The notes beneath the pieces were generated by a model. It searched no databases. It worked only from the letters and a program-made list of their open reading frames with translations, and had not been told where the DNA came from. Shown here in pieces: positions 16,733 to 24,862 of a DNA stretch of 36,733 bases. The position numbers and the translations under genes were made by a program. Origin of the DNA: Candidatus Wallbacteria bacterium (lineage in GTDB: Bacteria; Muiribacteriota; UBA6191; JACPRK01); NCBI GenBank assembly GCA_016190005.1, contig JACPRK010000035.1, forward strand, positions 1 to 36,733, in the 5' to 3' direction. Position 1 is the first letter of the stretch. Each line of letters opens with the position of its first letter.

Positions 16733-17878
16733 ATGCACGCCTGGGTAGAGGTCGATCTGGAGGCCATTCGCTCCAACGTCCGCTCTATCCGTGCCGCTCT
16801 CTCGCCCGGCACCGACTTCATCGCCATGGTCAAGGGAAACGCCTACGGCCACGGCGCCGTCGAGGTTGCCAACGCCGTCCTCCAGGCCGGCGCCTCCCAC
16901 CTGGGTGTTGCCTTTCCCGCCGAGGGGAGCGAGCTCCGCCGCGCCGGAATCAAGGCACCCATCTTGGTCCTGGGGAGCTTCGGCGAAGAGGATATCCCCG
17001 AGCTGCTCGCCCAGCGCATGACCCCTGCCGTCGCCGACCTCTCGCTGGCCGCGGCACTGGCCCAGGCCGCGCGCGCACGAGGCCTGTGCGTCCCGGTCCA
17101 CGTCGAGGTCGACACCGGCATGGGCCGACTCGGCATCGACTGGAGGAACGCGGCCGCCGTCGTCGAGGACATCGCCTTCCTTTCCGGCCTCAGCGTCCAG
17201 GGCATCTACACCCACTTCTCCACCGCCGACGAAGACGATCGGACCTTCACCCGAATGCAGGCCCGCAGGTTCCAGCAGGTCTCAGACAGCCTCCGCCAGA
17301 GGGGAGTCTTCATCCCCTTCCGGCACTACTCCAACAGCGCCGGCATTCTCCACCACCCGGACCTCACACTCGACGCCGTCCGGCCGGGCCTGGCCCTCTA
17401 CGGCCTGTATCCTTCCCCAGGCGCCTACGGCCACATCCACCTCATTCCCGCGCTCGCCTTCAGGAGCCGCGTCGTCCTGGTGAAACGGCTACCCGCCGGC
17501 AGCTTCATCAGCTACGGCAGAAGCCATCGGCTCGAGGAACCCCGCTTCGTGGCCACCGTCTCCGTGGGCTACGCAGACGGCTACCCCCGTTCTCTGGGCA
17601 GCAAGGCCCAGGTGCTCATCGGCGGCGTCAGATATCCCGTCATCGGCCGCGTCACGATGGACCACATCATGGTGGACGTCGGACGCGATGACCCCAAACT
17701 GCCGCGGGGCGCCACGGTCACCCTCGTCGGTCGAGACCAAGGCGACGCCATCTCCGCCGAGGAACTTGCCGACCTCTGCGGAACCATCAACTACGAGATC
17801 ACCACCCGCATCTCACATCGGGCCGTCCGCGTCTTCAAGGGACGTGCCGCCCCGACCGACCTCCCTTCGGTAACATGA
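16733..17878 (+). CDS. alr: Alanine racemase
   Basis: 381 residues. Fold III PLP enzyme that makes D-alanine for peptidoglycan. K34 in AMVKGNAYGHG binds PLP; Y280 in SVGYADGYPRSL is the second catalytic base; HYSNSAG and RPGLALYGLYP are family blocks. The ATG is followed at once by the usual WVEVDLEAIRSN start. Its stop overlaps the next gene's start in an ATGA junction. Confidence 0.96.
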   Translation: MHAWVEVDLEAIRSNVRSIRAALSPGTDFIAMVKGNAYGHGAVEVANAVLQAGASHLGVAFPAEGSELRRAGIKAPILVLGSFGEEDIPELLAQRMTPAVADLSLAAALAQAARARGLCVPVHVEVDTGMGRLGIDWRNAAAVVEDIAFLSGLSVQGIYTHFSTADEDDRTFTRMQARRFQQVSDSLRQRGVFIPFRHYSNSAGILHHPDLTLDAVRPGLALYGLYPSPGAYGHIHLIPALAFRSRVVLVKRLPAGSFISYGRSHRLEEPRFVATVSVGYADGYPRSLGSKAQVLIGGVRYPVIGRVTMDHIMVDVGRDDPKLPRGATVTLVGRDQGDAISAEELADLCGTINYEITTRISHRAVRVFKGRAAPTDLPSVT

Positions 17879-18270
17879 GCCCACCCTCCGCGCAACAAGC
17901 CTTGCTCCTCAACCTCCTGGCGATCGCCTACCTCGCGTCGGGACTCGCGCTCGCGGTTTGCGGCGCGACCATGGGCTTCGAGGCCAGCTCGTACATCCTG
18001 GGGCTCTTCGTCGTGACCGCCCCCGTCGCCAGGGTGGTCACCCTCGCTTTCGGAGCGGCGCTCGCCCTGGTCGGCGCTGGACTGCTTGTACGCTCTGGGC
18101 TCGCTTGGACTATCTTCGTCTCCGCTTCATGGGTGGGGCTGGCGCTCGATCTGCTCTGGCTCTTGCTCGGCTGGTCCCACGGGGTCTCAGCCCGATATGG
18201 CACCTTCGCGGCCGTGGACGGACTGCTGCTCTACTTCGTCTACTCCCAGCGTGCTCGCTTCGCGGCGTGA
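17875..18270 (+). CDS. Small four-helix membrane protein
   Basis: 131 residues with four hydrophobic segments (about 10-32, 39-57, 59-75, 80-98) and a short fifth hydrophobic stretch near the C-terminus. No family recognised and no charged catalytic motif. The ATGA overlap with alr means translational coupling, so a cell-envelope role is plausible but unproven. Confidence 0.75.
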   Translation: MSPPSAQQALLLNLLAIAYLASGLALAVCGATMGFEASSYILGLFVVTAPVARVVTLAFGAALALVGAGLLVRSGLAWTIFVSASWVGLALDLLWLLLGWSHGVSARYGTFAAVDGLLLYFVYSQRARFAA

Positions 18271-18387
18271 GGGCCGCCGGCCCTCGACTGGAATCTTCGT
18301 GTCCGGTGACACATTTGGGAGCCCTGCTGTAACGTCACACTTGGAGGCGGGACACCTGCACGCTCTCCCGCCGCTTCCGGAGGTAGC

Positions 18388-18642
18388 ATGCCGATCTACG
18401 AGTACTCCTGCGAATCCTGCCATACGCCTTTCGAGCTGCTGGTCCCAATCGCTCAGGCCGACACGCTCCCGCCCTGCCCTAGCTGCGCGAGCACCGACAC
18501 CCGCAAGCTCCTCAGCCTGTTCTCCAGGGCAAGCTCGAGCAAGGGCACGAGCGGCTCGACAAGCTCCACCGCCGAGCCCTCGAAGTCCCCAGGCTCAGGC
18601 GGCCACTGCGGCCCCGGCAGCTGCGGCTGCGGCCGCTTCTGA
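18388..18642 (+). CDS. FmdB-family zinc ribbon protein
   Basis: 84 residues. It begins MPIYEYSCESC, the hallmark of FmdB-type regulatory zinc ribbons, with a second CPSC pair; the two CxxC pairs (8-11, 29-32) bind zinc. A Ser/Gly/Pro linker follows, then a Cys/Gly tail (GHCGPGSCGCGRF) that could bind another metal. Strong SD (GGAGG) before the ATG. Function of the family is not settled. It ends just before a strong hairpin. Confidence 0.88.
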   Translation: MPIYEYSCESCHTPFELLVPIAQADTLPPCPSCASTDTRKLLSLFSRASSSKGTSGSTSSTAEPSKSPGSGGHCGPGSCGCGRF

Positions 18643-18668
18643 ACCGGCAGCAGTCCAGCACACGTGAA

Positions 18669-18700
18669 GAAGGCCCACCGCGAAATCGCGGTGGGCCTTC
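18669..18700. terminator. Bidirectional hairpin terminator
   Basis: A perfect 15-bp inverted repeat (GAAGGCCCACCGCGA and its complement) with a 2-nt centre sits between two convergent genes. There is no clear U tract on the plus strand, but the GC-rich stem and its position make it a likely terminator for both. Confidence 0.75.
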
Positions 18701-18736
18701 GATGTTGACCTCTTGGACTACGTCAGGCCTGCGCTC

Positions 18737-19510
18737 TTACTTGGCGTAAGCGGCATTGAAAGCCTGGCAAGCGGCCAGCGCGGCGCCGGCGAGCCTGCGG
18801 GTGCCTGCGCTGGCACCGGCGTTGGTGTTCAGCGAGTTGAAGTAGTTCAACGTGTCCTGGCTTGCGCCGCCCGCAAGCAGGGCGCCCGAGAGGCGCTGCC
18901 GGATGTTGGCCGCGATCACCTTGTCCCGGGTCCAGCTGGCGCCGGCCTTGATGGCGTTCCAGGTGGCCTTGCTGACCCAGATGATGCCTTCGGCCGTCTC
19001 CTGGATGACGTACTCGACGCCCTTCAGGACGATCTTGCCGGCCTTGATGGCCTGGCGGGCAACGAACGCAACGCCCTCTTCGAGCTTGACCAGAACGTAA
19101 ACGACGTCCTCGATCACGAGCTCGGCCAGGTCAACGACCGCGTCGAAGATGATCTCGCCGGCCTTGATCGCCTGGACGGCGACCCAGCGGACGCCCTGGG
19201 CGGTCTTGATGACGACGAACTTCGCGCCCTTGACGACGTACTGCAGACCAACAACCGTCTCCTCGGCGATCCAGACGAGCCCTTCGGCCGTCTTGAAGAC
19301 CACGAACGAAACGCCGTCGACGACGGTCTTGCCGACGACGATGAACGGAACCGCAATCTTCTTCGCGCCCTGGACGAACTCGCGCCCCTCCTGGGAGGCG
19401 GCCTCGCCGAGAGCATTCGAAGCAGAGTGGTCGTGCTCGGCCATAACAAGCGCCGGCGACAACGTGAGAGCAAAGGCCAGGATGGCCATCAGACCGATAA
19501 TCCTTCTCAT
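18737..19510 (-). CDS. Exported repeat protein with KTAEG-type units
   Basis: 257 residues. N-terminal signal peptide (1-24, cleaved near VMA-EHDH). The body is made of hydrophobic/Lys repeats: VSFVVFKTAEGLVWIA (67-), AKFVVIKTAQGVRWVA (96-), VVYVLVKLEEGVAFVA (136-) and VEYVIQETAEGIIWVS (165-), each followed by a (V/I)KAG or similar turn. Unit starts are spaced 29, 40 and 29. The C-terminal ~65 residues are Ala/Asn/Ser-rich and end in AYAK. No family recognised. The start is set by AAGGAGGG 5 nt before the ATG and by the signal peptide. It may lie on or in the outer membrane or cell surface. The 109-nt leader contains a 7-bp hairpin (19543-19566). Confidence 0.8.
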   Translation of the reverse strand: MRRIIGLMAILAFALTLSPALVMAEHDHSASNALGEAASQEGREFVQGAKKIAVPFIVVGKTVVDGVSFVVFKTAEGLVWIAEETVVGLQYVVKGAKFVVIKTAQGVRWVAVQAIKAGEIIFDAVVDLAELVIEDVVYVLVKLEEGVAFVARQAIKAGKIVLKGVEYVIQETAEGIIWVSKATWNAIKAGASWTRDKVIAANIRQRLSGALLAGGASQDTLNYFNSLNTNAGASAGTRRLAGAALAACQAFNAAYAK

Positions 19511-19625
19511 CGAGTCCCTCCTTTGGGGAACGGTGATGTTGAGGATGCCCCGGCTTGGTGGCATCCGGTTTCGTCTACTGGGGCGTACTTCCATTTGTTG
19601 CAGCTTCTCCGCGTGAACCGTAGCG

Positions 19626-19655
19626 ATGATATCAGAGCTACCTCGATGACCCCAA
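19626..19655 (-). promoter_or_regulatory. Candidate promoter of the repeat protein
   Basis: TTGGGG and TATCAT are separated by 18 bp on the minus strand. The -10 is a 5/6 match; the -35 keeps only TTG. Transcription would start near 19619. Confidence 0.35.
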
Positions 19656-19679
19656 CAACTTTCGGTCGATCGGACACCA

Positions 19680-19958
19680 TCACTCATGATGCGGATGCAC
19701 CGTTACCTTCGCTATCGCGGCTCGGATCGCCGACGTCGCCGCCTCCTGCTTGGACCTCACGACATCCGGTCCCTCCGGGAATTTGTAGAACTTGTCCGCC
19801 ACGTACTCCGGCGGCAAGCTGTTCAACGCGATCGCCGTGATGTCGACGAAGCAGTGCGAGCATTTGCATACGTGCGCGTACTCCTCGGCCTGCAGGATTT
19901 CCCGGACGAGCATGACGACCCGCTCCTCCTGAAGATTTTCCATGTTCCCGAGACTCAC
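19680..19958 (-). CDS. ComFB-family (late competence) protein
   Basis: 92 residues. The ComFB signature is present: N..E..V...V.EIL at the start, then CKCSHCFVDITAIALNSLPPEYV with a Cys-rich possible zinc site (C31, C33, C36). ComFB is named for a Bacillus competence locus; its biochemical role is not clear. GTG at 19958 has GGGAG 4 nt upstream; an ATG at 19943 would give a protein 5 residues shorter. The type IV pilus ATPase gene lies ~5 kb away on the other strand. Confidence 0.85.
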   Translation of the reverse strand: MSLGNMENLQEERVVMLVREILQAEEYAHVCKCSHCFVDITAIALNSLPPEYVADKFYKFPEGPDVVRSKQEAATSAIRAAIAKVTVHPHHE

Positions 19959-20000
19959 GTCGCTCCCGCTCCGGCCGCTCCCCGATTCGCGGCGCGCCAG

Positions 20001-20029
20001 AGTATACCACGCGTCATGACCCCGGGCAA
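20001..20029 (-). promoter_or_regulatory. σ70-type promoter of the ComFB gene
   Basis: TTGCCC and TATACT are separated by 17 bp on the minus strand. The start would be near 19994, giving a leader of ~35 nt that includes the SD. Confidence 0.55.
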
Positions 20030-20092
20030 TCCGATCGCGTGACCGTCATCACGCCCAACCCGTCGGATCTTCACGACGCACTGCGTCGAGAC

Positions 20093-20121
20093 TTGACACC
20101 CCGCTCCAGGCAGTCCAATCT
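20093..20121 (+). promoter_or_regulatory. Possible promoter of the acyl-CoA dehydrogenase
   Basis: A consensus -35 (TTGACA, 20093-20098) is followed at 17 bp by CAATCT, a weak -10. It lies 45-70 nt upstream of the ATG. Confidence 0.35.
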
Positions 20122-20164
20122 GCAAGCTGTCACTCGAACAGTAGGCTGATGGGAGCACAGAGCC

Positions 20165-21310
20165 ATGGTCGATTTCAATCTCACCGAGGAGCAACAAGAA
20201 CTCCAGAAGCTGGTCCGGGATTTCACCCAGAAGGAGATCATCCCCAAGGCCAAGCACCATGACGAAACCGGCGAGTTCCCGACCGAGATCCTCAACAAGG
20301 CCTGGGATCTAGGCCTGATGAACTGCCACATCCCGGCCCAGTACGACGGCGCCGGACTGGGCAGCTTCGAGGAGTGCCTCATCTCCGAGGAGGTCGGTGC
20401 CGGCTGCACGGGCATGGCAACTCCCATGCTCGTCAACAACCTTGCCGAGGCTCCCGTCATCCTCTTCGGCAGCGACGACCAGAAGAAGCGCTTCCTGTCT
20501 CGAATGACGCGCGAGTACCTCTTCGCCGCCTACGCCGTCACCGAGCCCGCCGCGGGCAGCGATGTGGCCGGCATCCGCACCACCGCAAAGCTCGTCGGCG
20601 ACGAGTACATCCTCAATGGCGAGAAGATGTGGATCACCGGAGCCTCCAAGGCAAACTGGTTCTTCGTCCTCGCCTACACCGATCCCGAGAAAAAGCATCG
20701 CGGCATGTCGGGCTTCGTCGTCGAGGCGGACTCCCCCGGCATCACGGTCGGCAAGAAGGAAAACAACATGGGCCAGCGCGCCTCCGACACCCGGTCGGTC
20801 ATCTTCAACGAAGTCAAGGTGCCCAAGAAGAACCTCCTCGGGAAGGAAGGCGACGGATTCAAGATCGCCATGACCGCCTTCGACTACAGCCGCCCCGCCG
20901 TCGGCTCGATGGCCGTGGGACTGGCACGCACCGCAATGGAGCACTCCATCAAGTACGCCCGCGAGCGCTCCACTTTCGGCGCCCCCATCTACCAGCACCA
21001 GGCCGTCGCCTTCATGATCGCCGACATGGCCAAGGACGTGGAAGCCGCCCGCCTCCTCGTCTGGCAGGCCGCATGGCTCCTCGACCAGGGCAAGCGCAAC
21101 ACCCTCCACGCCGCGTTCGCCAAGGCCTTCGCAGCCGATACCGCGATGCGCGTCTCCACCGACGCCGTACAGGTGCACGGCGGTTTCGGCTTCTCGAAGG
21201 AATACCCCGTCGAGAAGCTGATGCGCGACGCAAAGGTCATCCAGATCTACGAGGGAACCAGCCAGATCCAGCGCGTCATCATCGCCAAGGAGCTCTTCGA
21301 GCGAAAGTAG
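20165..21310 (+). CDS. Acyl-CoA dehydrogenase, medium-chain type
   Basis: 381 residues. FAD enzyme of fatty-acid β-oxidation that makes the trans-2-enoyl-CoA and passes electrons to electron-transfer flavoprotein. Close to mammalian MCAD along its length: EEIIP-like KEIIPKAKHHDETGEFP, LGLMNCHIP, GCTGMATP, YAVTEPAAGSDVAGI, NMGQRASDTR, DAVQVHGGFGFSKEYPVEKLMRDAK, and the catalytic glutamate E363 in IYEGTSQIQR. No ETF or other β-oxidation gene is adjacent; the gene looks monocistronic. Confidence 0.95.
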   Translation: MVDFNLTEEQQELQKLVRDFTQKEIIPKAKHHDETGEFPTEILNKAWDLGLMNCHIPAQYDGAGLGSFEECLISEEVGAGCTGMATPMLVNNLAEAPVILFGSDDQKKRFLSRMTREYLFAAYAVTEPAAGSDVAGIRTTAKLVGDEYILNGEKMWITGASKANWFFVLAYTDPEKKHRGMSGFVVEADSPGITVGKKENNMGQRASDTRSVIFNEVKVPKKNLLGKEGDGFKIAMTAFDYSRPAVGSMAVGLARTAMEHSIKYARERSTFGAPIYQHQAVAFMIADMAKDVEAARLLVWQAAWLLDQGKRNTLHAAFAKAFAADTAMRVSTDAVQVHGGFGFSKEYPVEKLMRDAKVIQIYEGTSQIQRVIIAKELFERK

Positions 21311-21472
21311 CCGCCCGTCGCAGGCGCCCTCATGGCCGACCATGACGGCGCTCGCTTTCCGGCACTATCGGCGCCGCGGGCTACACCCCGCAGATTGCGG
21401 GTAAGTTGCCACGAGGCCGGGCCGAGATCGCACCCCGGCCCCGTCGAGGCCCGCTCCACCGCCTGACGATCT

Positions 21473-22540
21473 CTATCGCCCCGACGACGCGCTCTCAATC
21501 CTCCGTCCGACTTCGGCGCGAATCTCGCCCAGCCGCCCGTACAGGCTCTGACCGGGGCAATCCGTGGACATGTAGTCGCGGTGACCGCCGATGCCCGCCG
21601 GCGAGATGCCGTACTTGCCCGCCAGGTGCGCCAGCAAGTCGACAAGTCGCTCGTACTGGACGCCCGAAGGCTGATCCTCCGACGGCGGCTCGAAGTTTCC
21701 TATGACGCAGATTCCAATCTTGTTGGGATTGGGAATGACGTGCGCGCCCGACACGGTCTCGGGTCGCCCCTCGAAGATCATCCCGTCAGGGCCAATCAGG
21801 AAATGGTATCCAATGTCGATCCAGTTATGGCTGGGTGCGTCCATGTGGTAGTTCTGGATGCCCCGAATGGTAGATGCCCCTCGATATGCCGCCGCATTCG
21901 GCGAAGACGAGTGGTGCACCACCAGCCGGTTCGGGCTGTGCGCCGTGTATGGGTCTCGCGCCTGCCGGGCACCCCACTGGGCCCGAGTCACCAGCTCCGG
22001 TCGCGGCAGATCGGCCTCGACGCCCGGTTCGATTTCGGATTCGGACTTCCCCAGTCCGAAATGCAGCGACACGGCCCCGATCCTCGGAGTGTGACTGCCA
22101 TCGTCGGACGTCAAGAACGCCCGGAACTGGATGTACCGGTAGGTCCCGCCCAGCTGCATGTCCGCCTCACACTCGACCGGCTGCCACCGGCTCCAGGGCC
22201 CGTCTGCCTCAGGCGCAAAACGGAACGCCAGCTCGACGGAGGTCCCCTGCGGAACTGACGCACGCCAGGACGGAAACGCCGCCGAGAATGAGCGCGCAGC
22301 CCTCGCAGGAACCGAGAGAAAAATCCCCGTACGAACATAGGGATGACCGGTACCCTCCTCCAACACCAGCTCCTGCGTCTCCGGGTCGACGGTGACTCCG
22401 GCCGCCTTTTGGGCAGCGTTTTCGTCGAACCGGTCCTGGTAAAAGACCCGATGTCCCTCGTGGTGGCCAAAGCCGCCCTGCACGGCCGCCGAAGACACGA
22501 GCACGGTCAGCAACGTCGAAACGGCGACCGGTCTGAGCAT
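21473..22540 (-). CDS. Secreted PGRP-type N-acetylmuramoyl-L-alanine amidase
   Basis: 355 residues. A signal peptide (1-~22) is followed by a β-rich domain (~55-165) and an Amidase_2/peptidoglycan recognition domain (~183-345). RAQWGAR (186-192) opens the domain. Zinc ligands are H209 (VVHHS), H320 (GGHRD) and C328 (TDCPG); Y245 (DIGYHFLIGPDG) completes the site. These are the residues of active amidases. It should cleave the lactyl-peptide bond of peptidoglycan. Start at 22540 by signal peptide and AGGAGG 7 nt upstream; a longer frame to 22597 has no support. Confidence 0.9.
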   Translation of the reverse strand: MLRPVAVSTLLTVLVSSAAVQGGFGHHEGHRVFYQDRFDENAAQKAAGVTVDPETQELVLEEGTGHPYVRTGIFLSVPARAARSFSAAFPSWRASVPQGTSVELAFRFAPEADGPWSRWQPVECEADMQLGGTYRYIQFRAFLTSDDGSHTPRIGAVSLHFGLGKSESEIEPGVEADLPRPELVTRAQWGARQARDPYTAHSPNRLVVHHSSSPNAAAYRGASTIRGIQNYHMDAPSHNWIDIGYHFLIGPDGMIFEGRPETVSGAHVIPNPNKIGICVIGNFEPPSEDQPSGVQYERLVDLLAHLAGKYGISPAGIGGHRDYMSTDCPGQSLYGRLGEIRAEVGRRIESASSGR

Positions 22541-22577
22541 CTCCCTACCTCCTCGCTCCGCGATGCGGAGAACGCGG

Positions 22578-22607
22578 AGTATATCACGCCCCCACAAGGA
22601 CTGTCAG
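22578..22607 (-). promoter_or_regulatory. σ70-type promoter of the amidase
   Basis: CTGACA and TATACT are separated by 18 bp on the minus strand, each a 5/6 match. The start would be near 22571, leaving a leader of ~30 nt containing the SD. Confidence 0.6.
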
Positions 22608-22676
22608 CCGATCATTCGCACAGGGCAGCGACGCCGGAAACTGGAAAGCCGCATCTTTTCGCAATCGACTTTTCAA

Positions 22677-23873
22677 TCATGGAGGGCCCTCGATCGGGTC
22701 GTCTTCCGTCCCCGGGTAACGCTCCTCGGGGTTGCCCGGCTCGCGAGTCTCCTCCGCGACGGCCCGCACCGCGGCCTTCACCTGCTGCCAATCATGCCTG
22801 TCGGCCAGCATCTCCCCCAGAAACGTCGCCAACACCCGCGCACGCCGCGTTCGCTCCTTTCCGATGCCGACGGAGTTCATCGCATCCACCGTCGTATCCA
22901 GGACGCTTCTCGTGACCCGCGCCATAAGACCGTCGCCGGCCAGCAGGGTGCGGCTCCGACGCGTCAGCCCCGCGGTCAGCCGGGCCAAAAGCCCCTTCGA
23001 ACGTCTCGCGTCCAGGGCCGAAGGCGCTCCGGTGTCCAACTCGATCTCCTCGGGAAGGGCCTGCTCCAGATGTTGGTGCACGACCCTCTCCAAGGCCCCC
23101 ATCCCCGGGATCGGCCTCGCCGCTCCCCCGGCCACAGATTCGGTCAGCTCGGCCTCCAGCTTCGGAAAGGCGGAGCGATTCGCACCCAGGGTCCGGCAGA
23201 TCTCCCGCAGCGTGGAAATGGAATCCGCAAACGTCTCGGCATGACCTGAGAGCACCGTCGCAACCTCGGCCTGGCTCTGCTTCAGCTGCTTGCCCAGCAT
23301 CCTCTTCAATCCCCAAGCGAGCCGTTCGGTGTCGACCCGGGGTAGTGTCGTGAGAAGCCACGGATCGGTCTTGGCCCGGATAGCATCGATCGCCACCTTG
23401 AGAATCCCGGGAACATCGCCGGCCAGCTTCTCCAGCGTCTCGTGCTTCAGCTCGAACACGTTTTTATAAATCACGCTGCCCTTGCTGCACATCAGCCGGT
23501 CTGCCTCCACGTGAGACATCCAGCCCAGCGCAAAGGCCATCCGCCGCCGGTCCCCACTCTCGCCAGCCTGGTTTAATAGCGCCCGCCCCAGGTGCGGGTC
23601 GTGAAGCTGCAGATCGAGCGTCCGGTCCGTCTTGCCGAAGCTCGTCACGGAAAACGTCATGTCCGGCCCCATCGACGCCGCCAGGAAAATCGACCGCTCC
23701 GGCTCGCGCTGCAGAAATGCCAGCGGCGAGTCCGGCTGCACCCGCGCTAACCCCAGCACGGCCCGGCCGATTGCGACATGCGTGAACGGGCCCCAGGCCA
23801 TCGCAGGCAAACCGCTCCCGCAGACCGCAAGGAACATCGCGAACCAGCGCCGACTCCACATGGTGGCTGCCAT
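22677..23873 (-). CDS. Exported zinc-dependent phospholipase C-like protein
   Basis: 398 residues. Signal peptide ends at AMA-WGPF, leaving a mature N-terminal Trp (W27), as in zinc phospholipases C and S1/P1 nucleases where this Trp binds zinc. Further candidate ligands are H32, D71 (GPDM), H91 (LHDPH) and H121/D125 (MSHVEAD). The region after ~190 is long, helical and basic and has no clear counterpart. Likely acts on phosphodiester lipids outside the inner membrane; substrate not predictable. No clear SD; ATG at 23873 or 23861. Confidence 0.72.
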   Translation of the reverse strand: MAATMWSRRWFAMFLAVCGSGLPAMAWGPFTHVAIGRAVLGLARVQPDSPLAFLQREPERSIFLAASMGPDMTFSVTSFGKTDRTLDLQLHDPHLGRALLNQAGESGDRRRMAFALGWMSHVEADRLMCSKGSVIYKNVFELKHETLEKLAGDVPGILKVAIDAIRAKTDPWLLTTLPRVDTERLAWGLKRMLGKQLKQSQAEVATVLSGHAETFADSISTLREICRTLGANRSAFPKLEAELTESVAGGAARPIPGMGALERVVHQHLEQALPEEIELDTGAPSALDARRSKGLLARLTAGLTRRSRTLLAGDGLMARVTRSVLDTTVDAMNSVGIGKERTRRARVLATFLGEMLADRHDWQQVKAAVRAVAEETREPGNPEERYPGTEDDPIEGPP

Positions 23874-23913
23874 CGTAACCCACGCCCCCCCTCCGAGGGT
23901 TCTCCAGGGGCGT

Positions 23914-23943
23914 TTGCCATGCGGTGACGCCTTGGGCTAGACT
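23914..23943 (+). promoter_or_regulatory. Promoter of the cytochrome-pilT operon
   Basis: TTGCCA (5/6) and TAGACT (4/6) are separated by 18 bp. Transcription would begin near 23950, leaving ~43 nt before the cytochrome ATG. Confidence 0.55.
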
Positions 23944-23992
23944 GTCCTCGAGTGTGCCCGCGCCGCCAGGCGCGGTGAGAAGTAGGGTCGCC

Positions 23993-24856
23993 ATGCGCAT
24001 CAAACTTGCCCCAATCGGCCTTGCCGTTCTGTTCGTCGCCCTCGTCGCTTCGCCGTTCGCGGCAGCCAACCCCGGGTACGGCCCAAAGTGCTTCCAGTGC
24101 CATACGTCCCCCGAGGGCGGCTCCAGTGACCTCAACGGCGTCGGCGCCAAGTTCGCCCGCGACGGCCACAAGTTCCCTAAGGAAGAGGAGAAGAAAGAAG
24201 AAAAGAAGGAGGGCGAGGAGGGAAGCGCCGAGGGTTCTGGAGAGACGACCGGTGAAGCCGGCTCCGAAGGCGGCTCAGGCGCCACGTCCGGCACCGCCTC
24301 GTCTTCCGAGGGCTCATCCGACGGCGGTGGCGGAAGCGGAGACTCCTCCTCGGGGCCGTCACCCGACGGTTCCTCCTCGTCGACCGGCGGCGATTCGGGC
24401 AGTTACAGCAGCCCCGCGCCCGTCGACGACTCCCCGGCCGTGGAGGGCGCCGCCAGCATCGTCACCGGCCCGACGCCCCCCGTCACAACCGCGCAAGCCC
24501 CGTCGGATCCCGCCGGAGCCTCGGCCCAATCCGGGGGGCCCGGCTCCGACAGCGGCCCCTCCGGCGATCCCTCCAAGGAGCTCGCCCGTTACGGCGCAAG
24601 CGGCAAGAAGGTCTTCTCGCTCGTCAGCCCCAAGCTCTCCAGCATCGGAAAAAGCTGCGCAACCTGCCACGCCGACGGCGCACTCGCCGGCAAGTGGGGC
24701 GACTACCCCAAGTTCCGCCCGGAGCTGGGAAAGGTCGTCACCTTCGAACAAGCCGTCCAGTGGTGCCTCGAGAACAACATGAAAGGTCGTGTGCTCCCGC
24801 TCGACGACAAGTACATGGTCGCCCTGTCCGTCTACCTCAAGGGCCTTTCGAAGTGA
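23993..24856 (+). CDS. Exported two-heme cytochrome c with disordered linker
   Basis: 287 residues. Signal peptide (1-25). First heme site CFQCH (33-37) in a short N-terminal domain; second site CATCH (222-226) in a C-terminal domain (~200-287) with Met residues (M263, M275) that could be axial ligands. The ~140 residues between are low complexity: Glu/Lys (64-76), then Ser/Gly/Pro/Ala. The C-terminal module resembles small c-type domains such as those in SoxA, but this is loose. Start at 23993 is fixed by the signal peptide. Six nucleotides separate its stop from the HEAT-PilT gene. Confidence 0.85.
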   Translation: MRIKLAPIGLAVLFVALVASPFAAANPGYGPKCFQCHTSPEGGSSDLNGVGAKFARDGHKFPKEEEKKEEKKEGEEGSAEGSGETTGEAGSEGGSGATSGTASSSEGSSDGGGGSGDSSSGPSPDGSSSSTGGDSGSYSSPAPVDDSPAVEGAASIVTGPTPPVTTAQAPSDPAGASAQSGGPGSDSGPSGDPSKELARYGASGKKVFSLVSPKLSSIGKSCATCHADGALAGKWGDYPKFRPELGKVVTFEQAVQWCLENNMKGRVLPLDDKYMVALSVYLKGLSK

Positions 24857-24862
24857 GGACGA

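Noticed and set aside
21311-21472. Possible terminator between acyl-CoA dehydrogenase and amidase
   Set aside because: Only short 5-bp stems (CCCGC...GCGGG) are seen, with no U tract.
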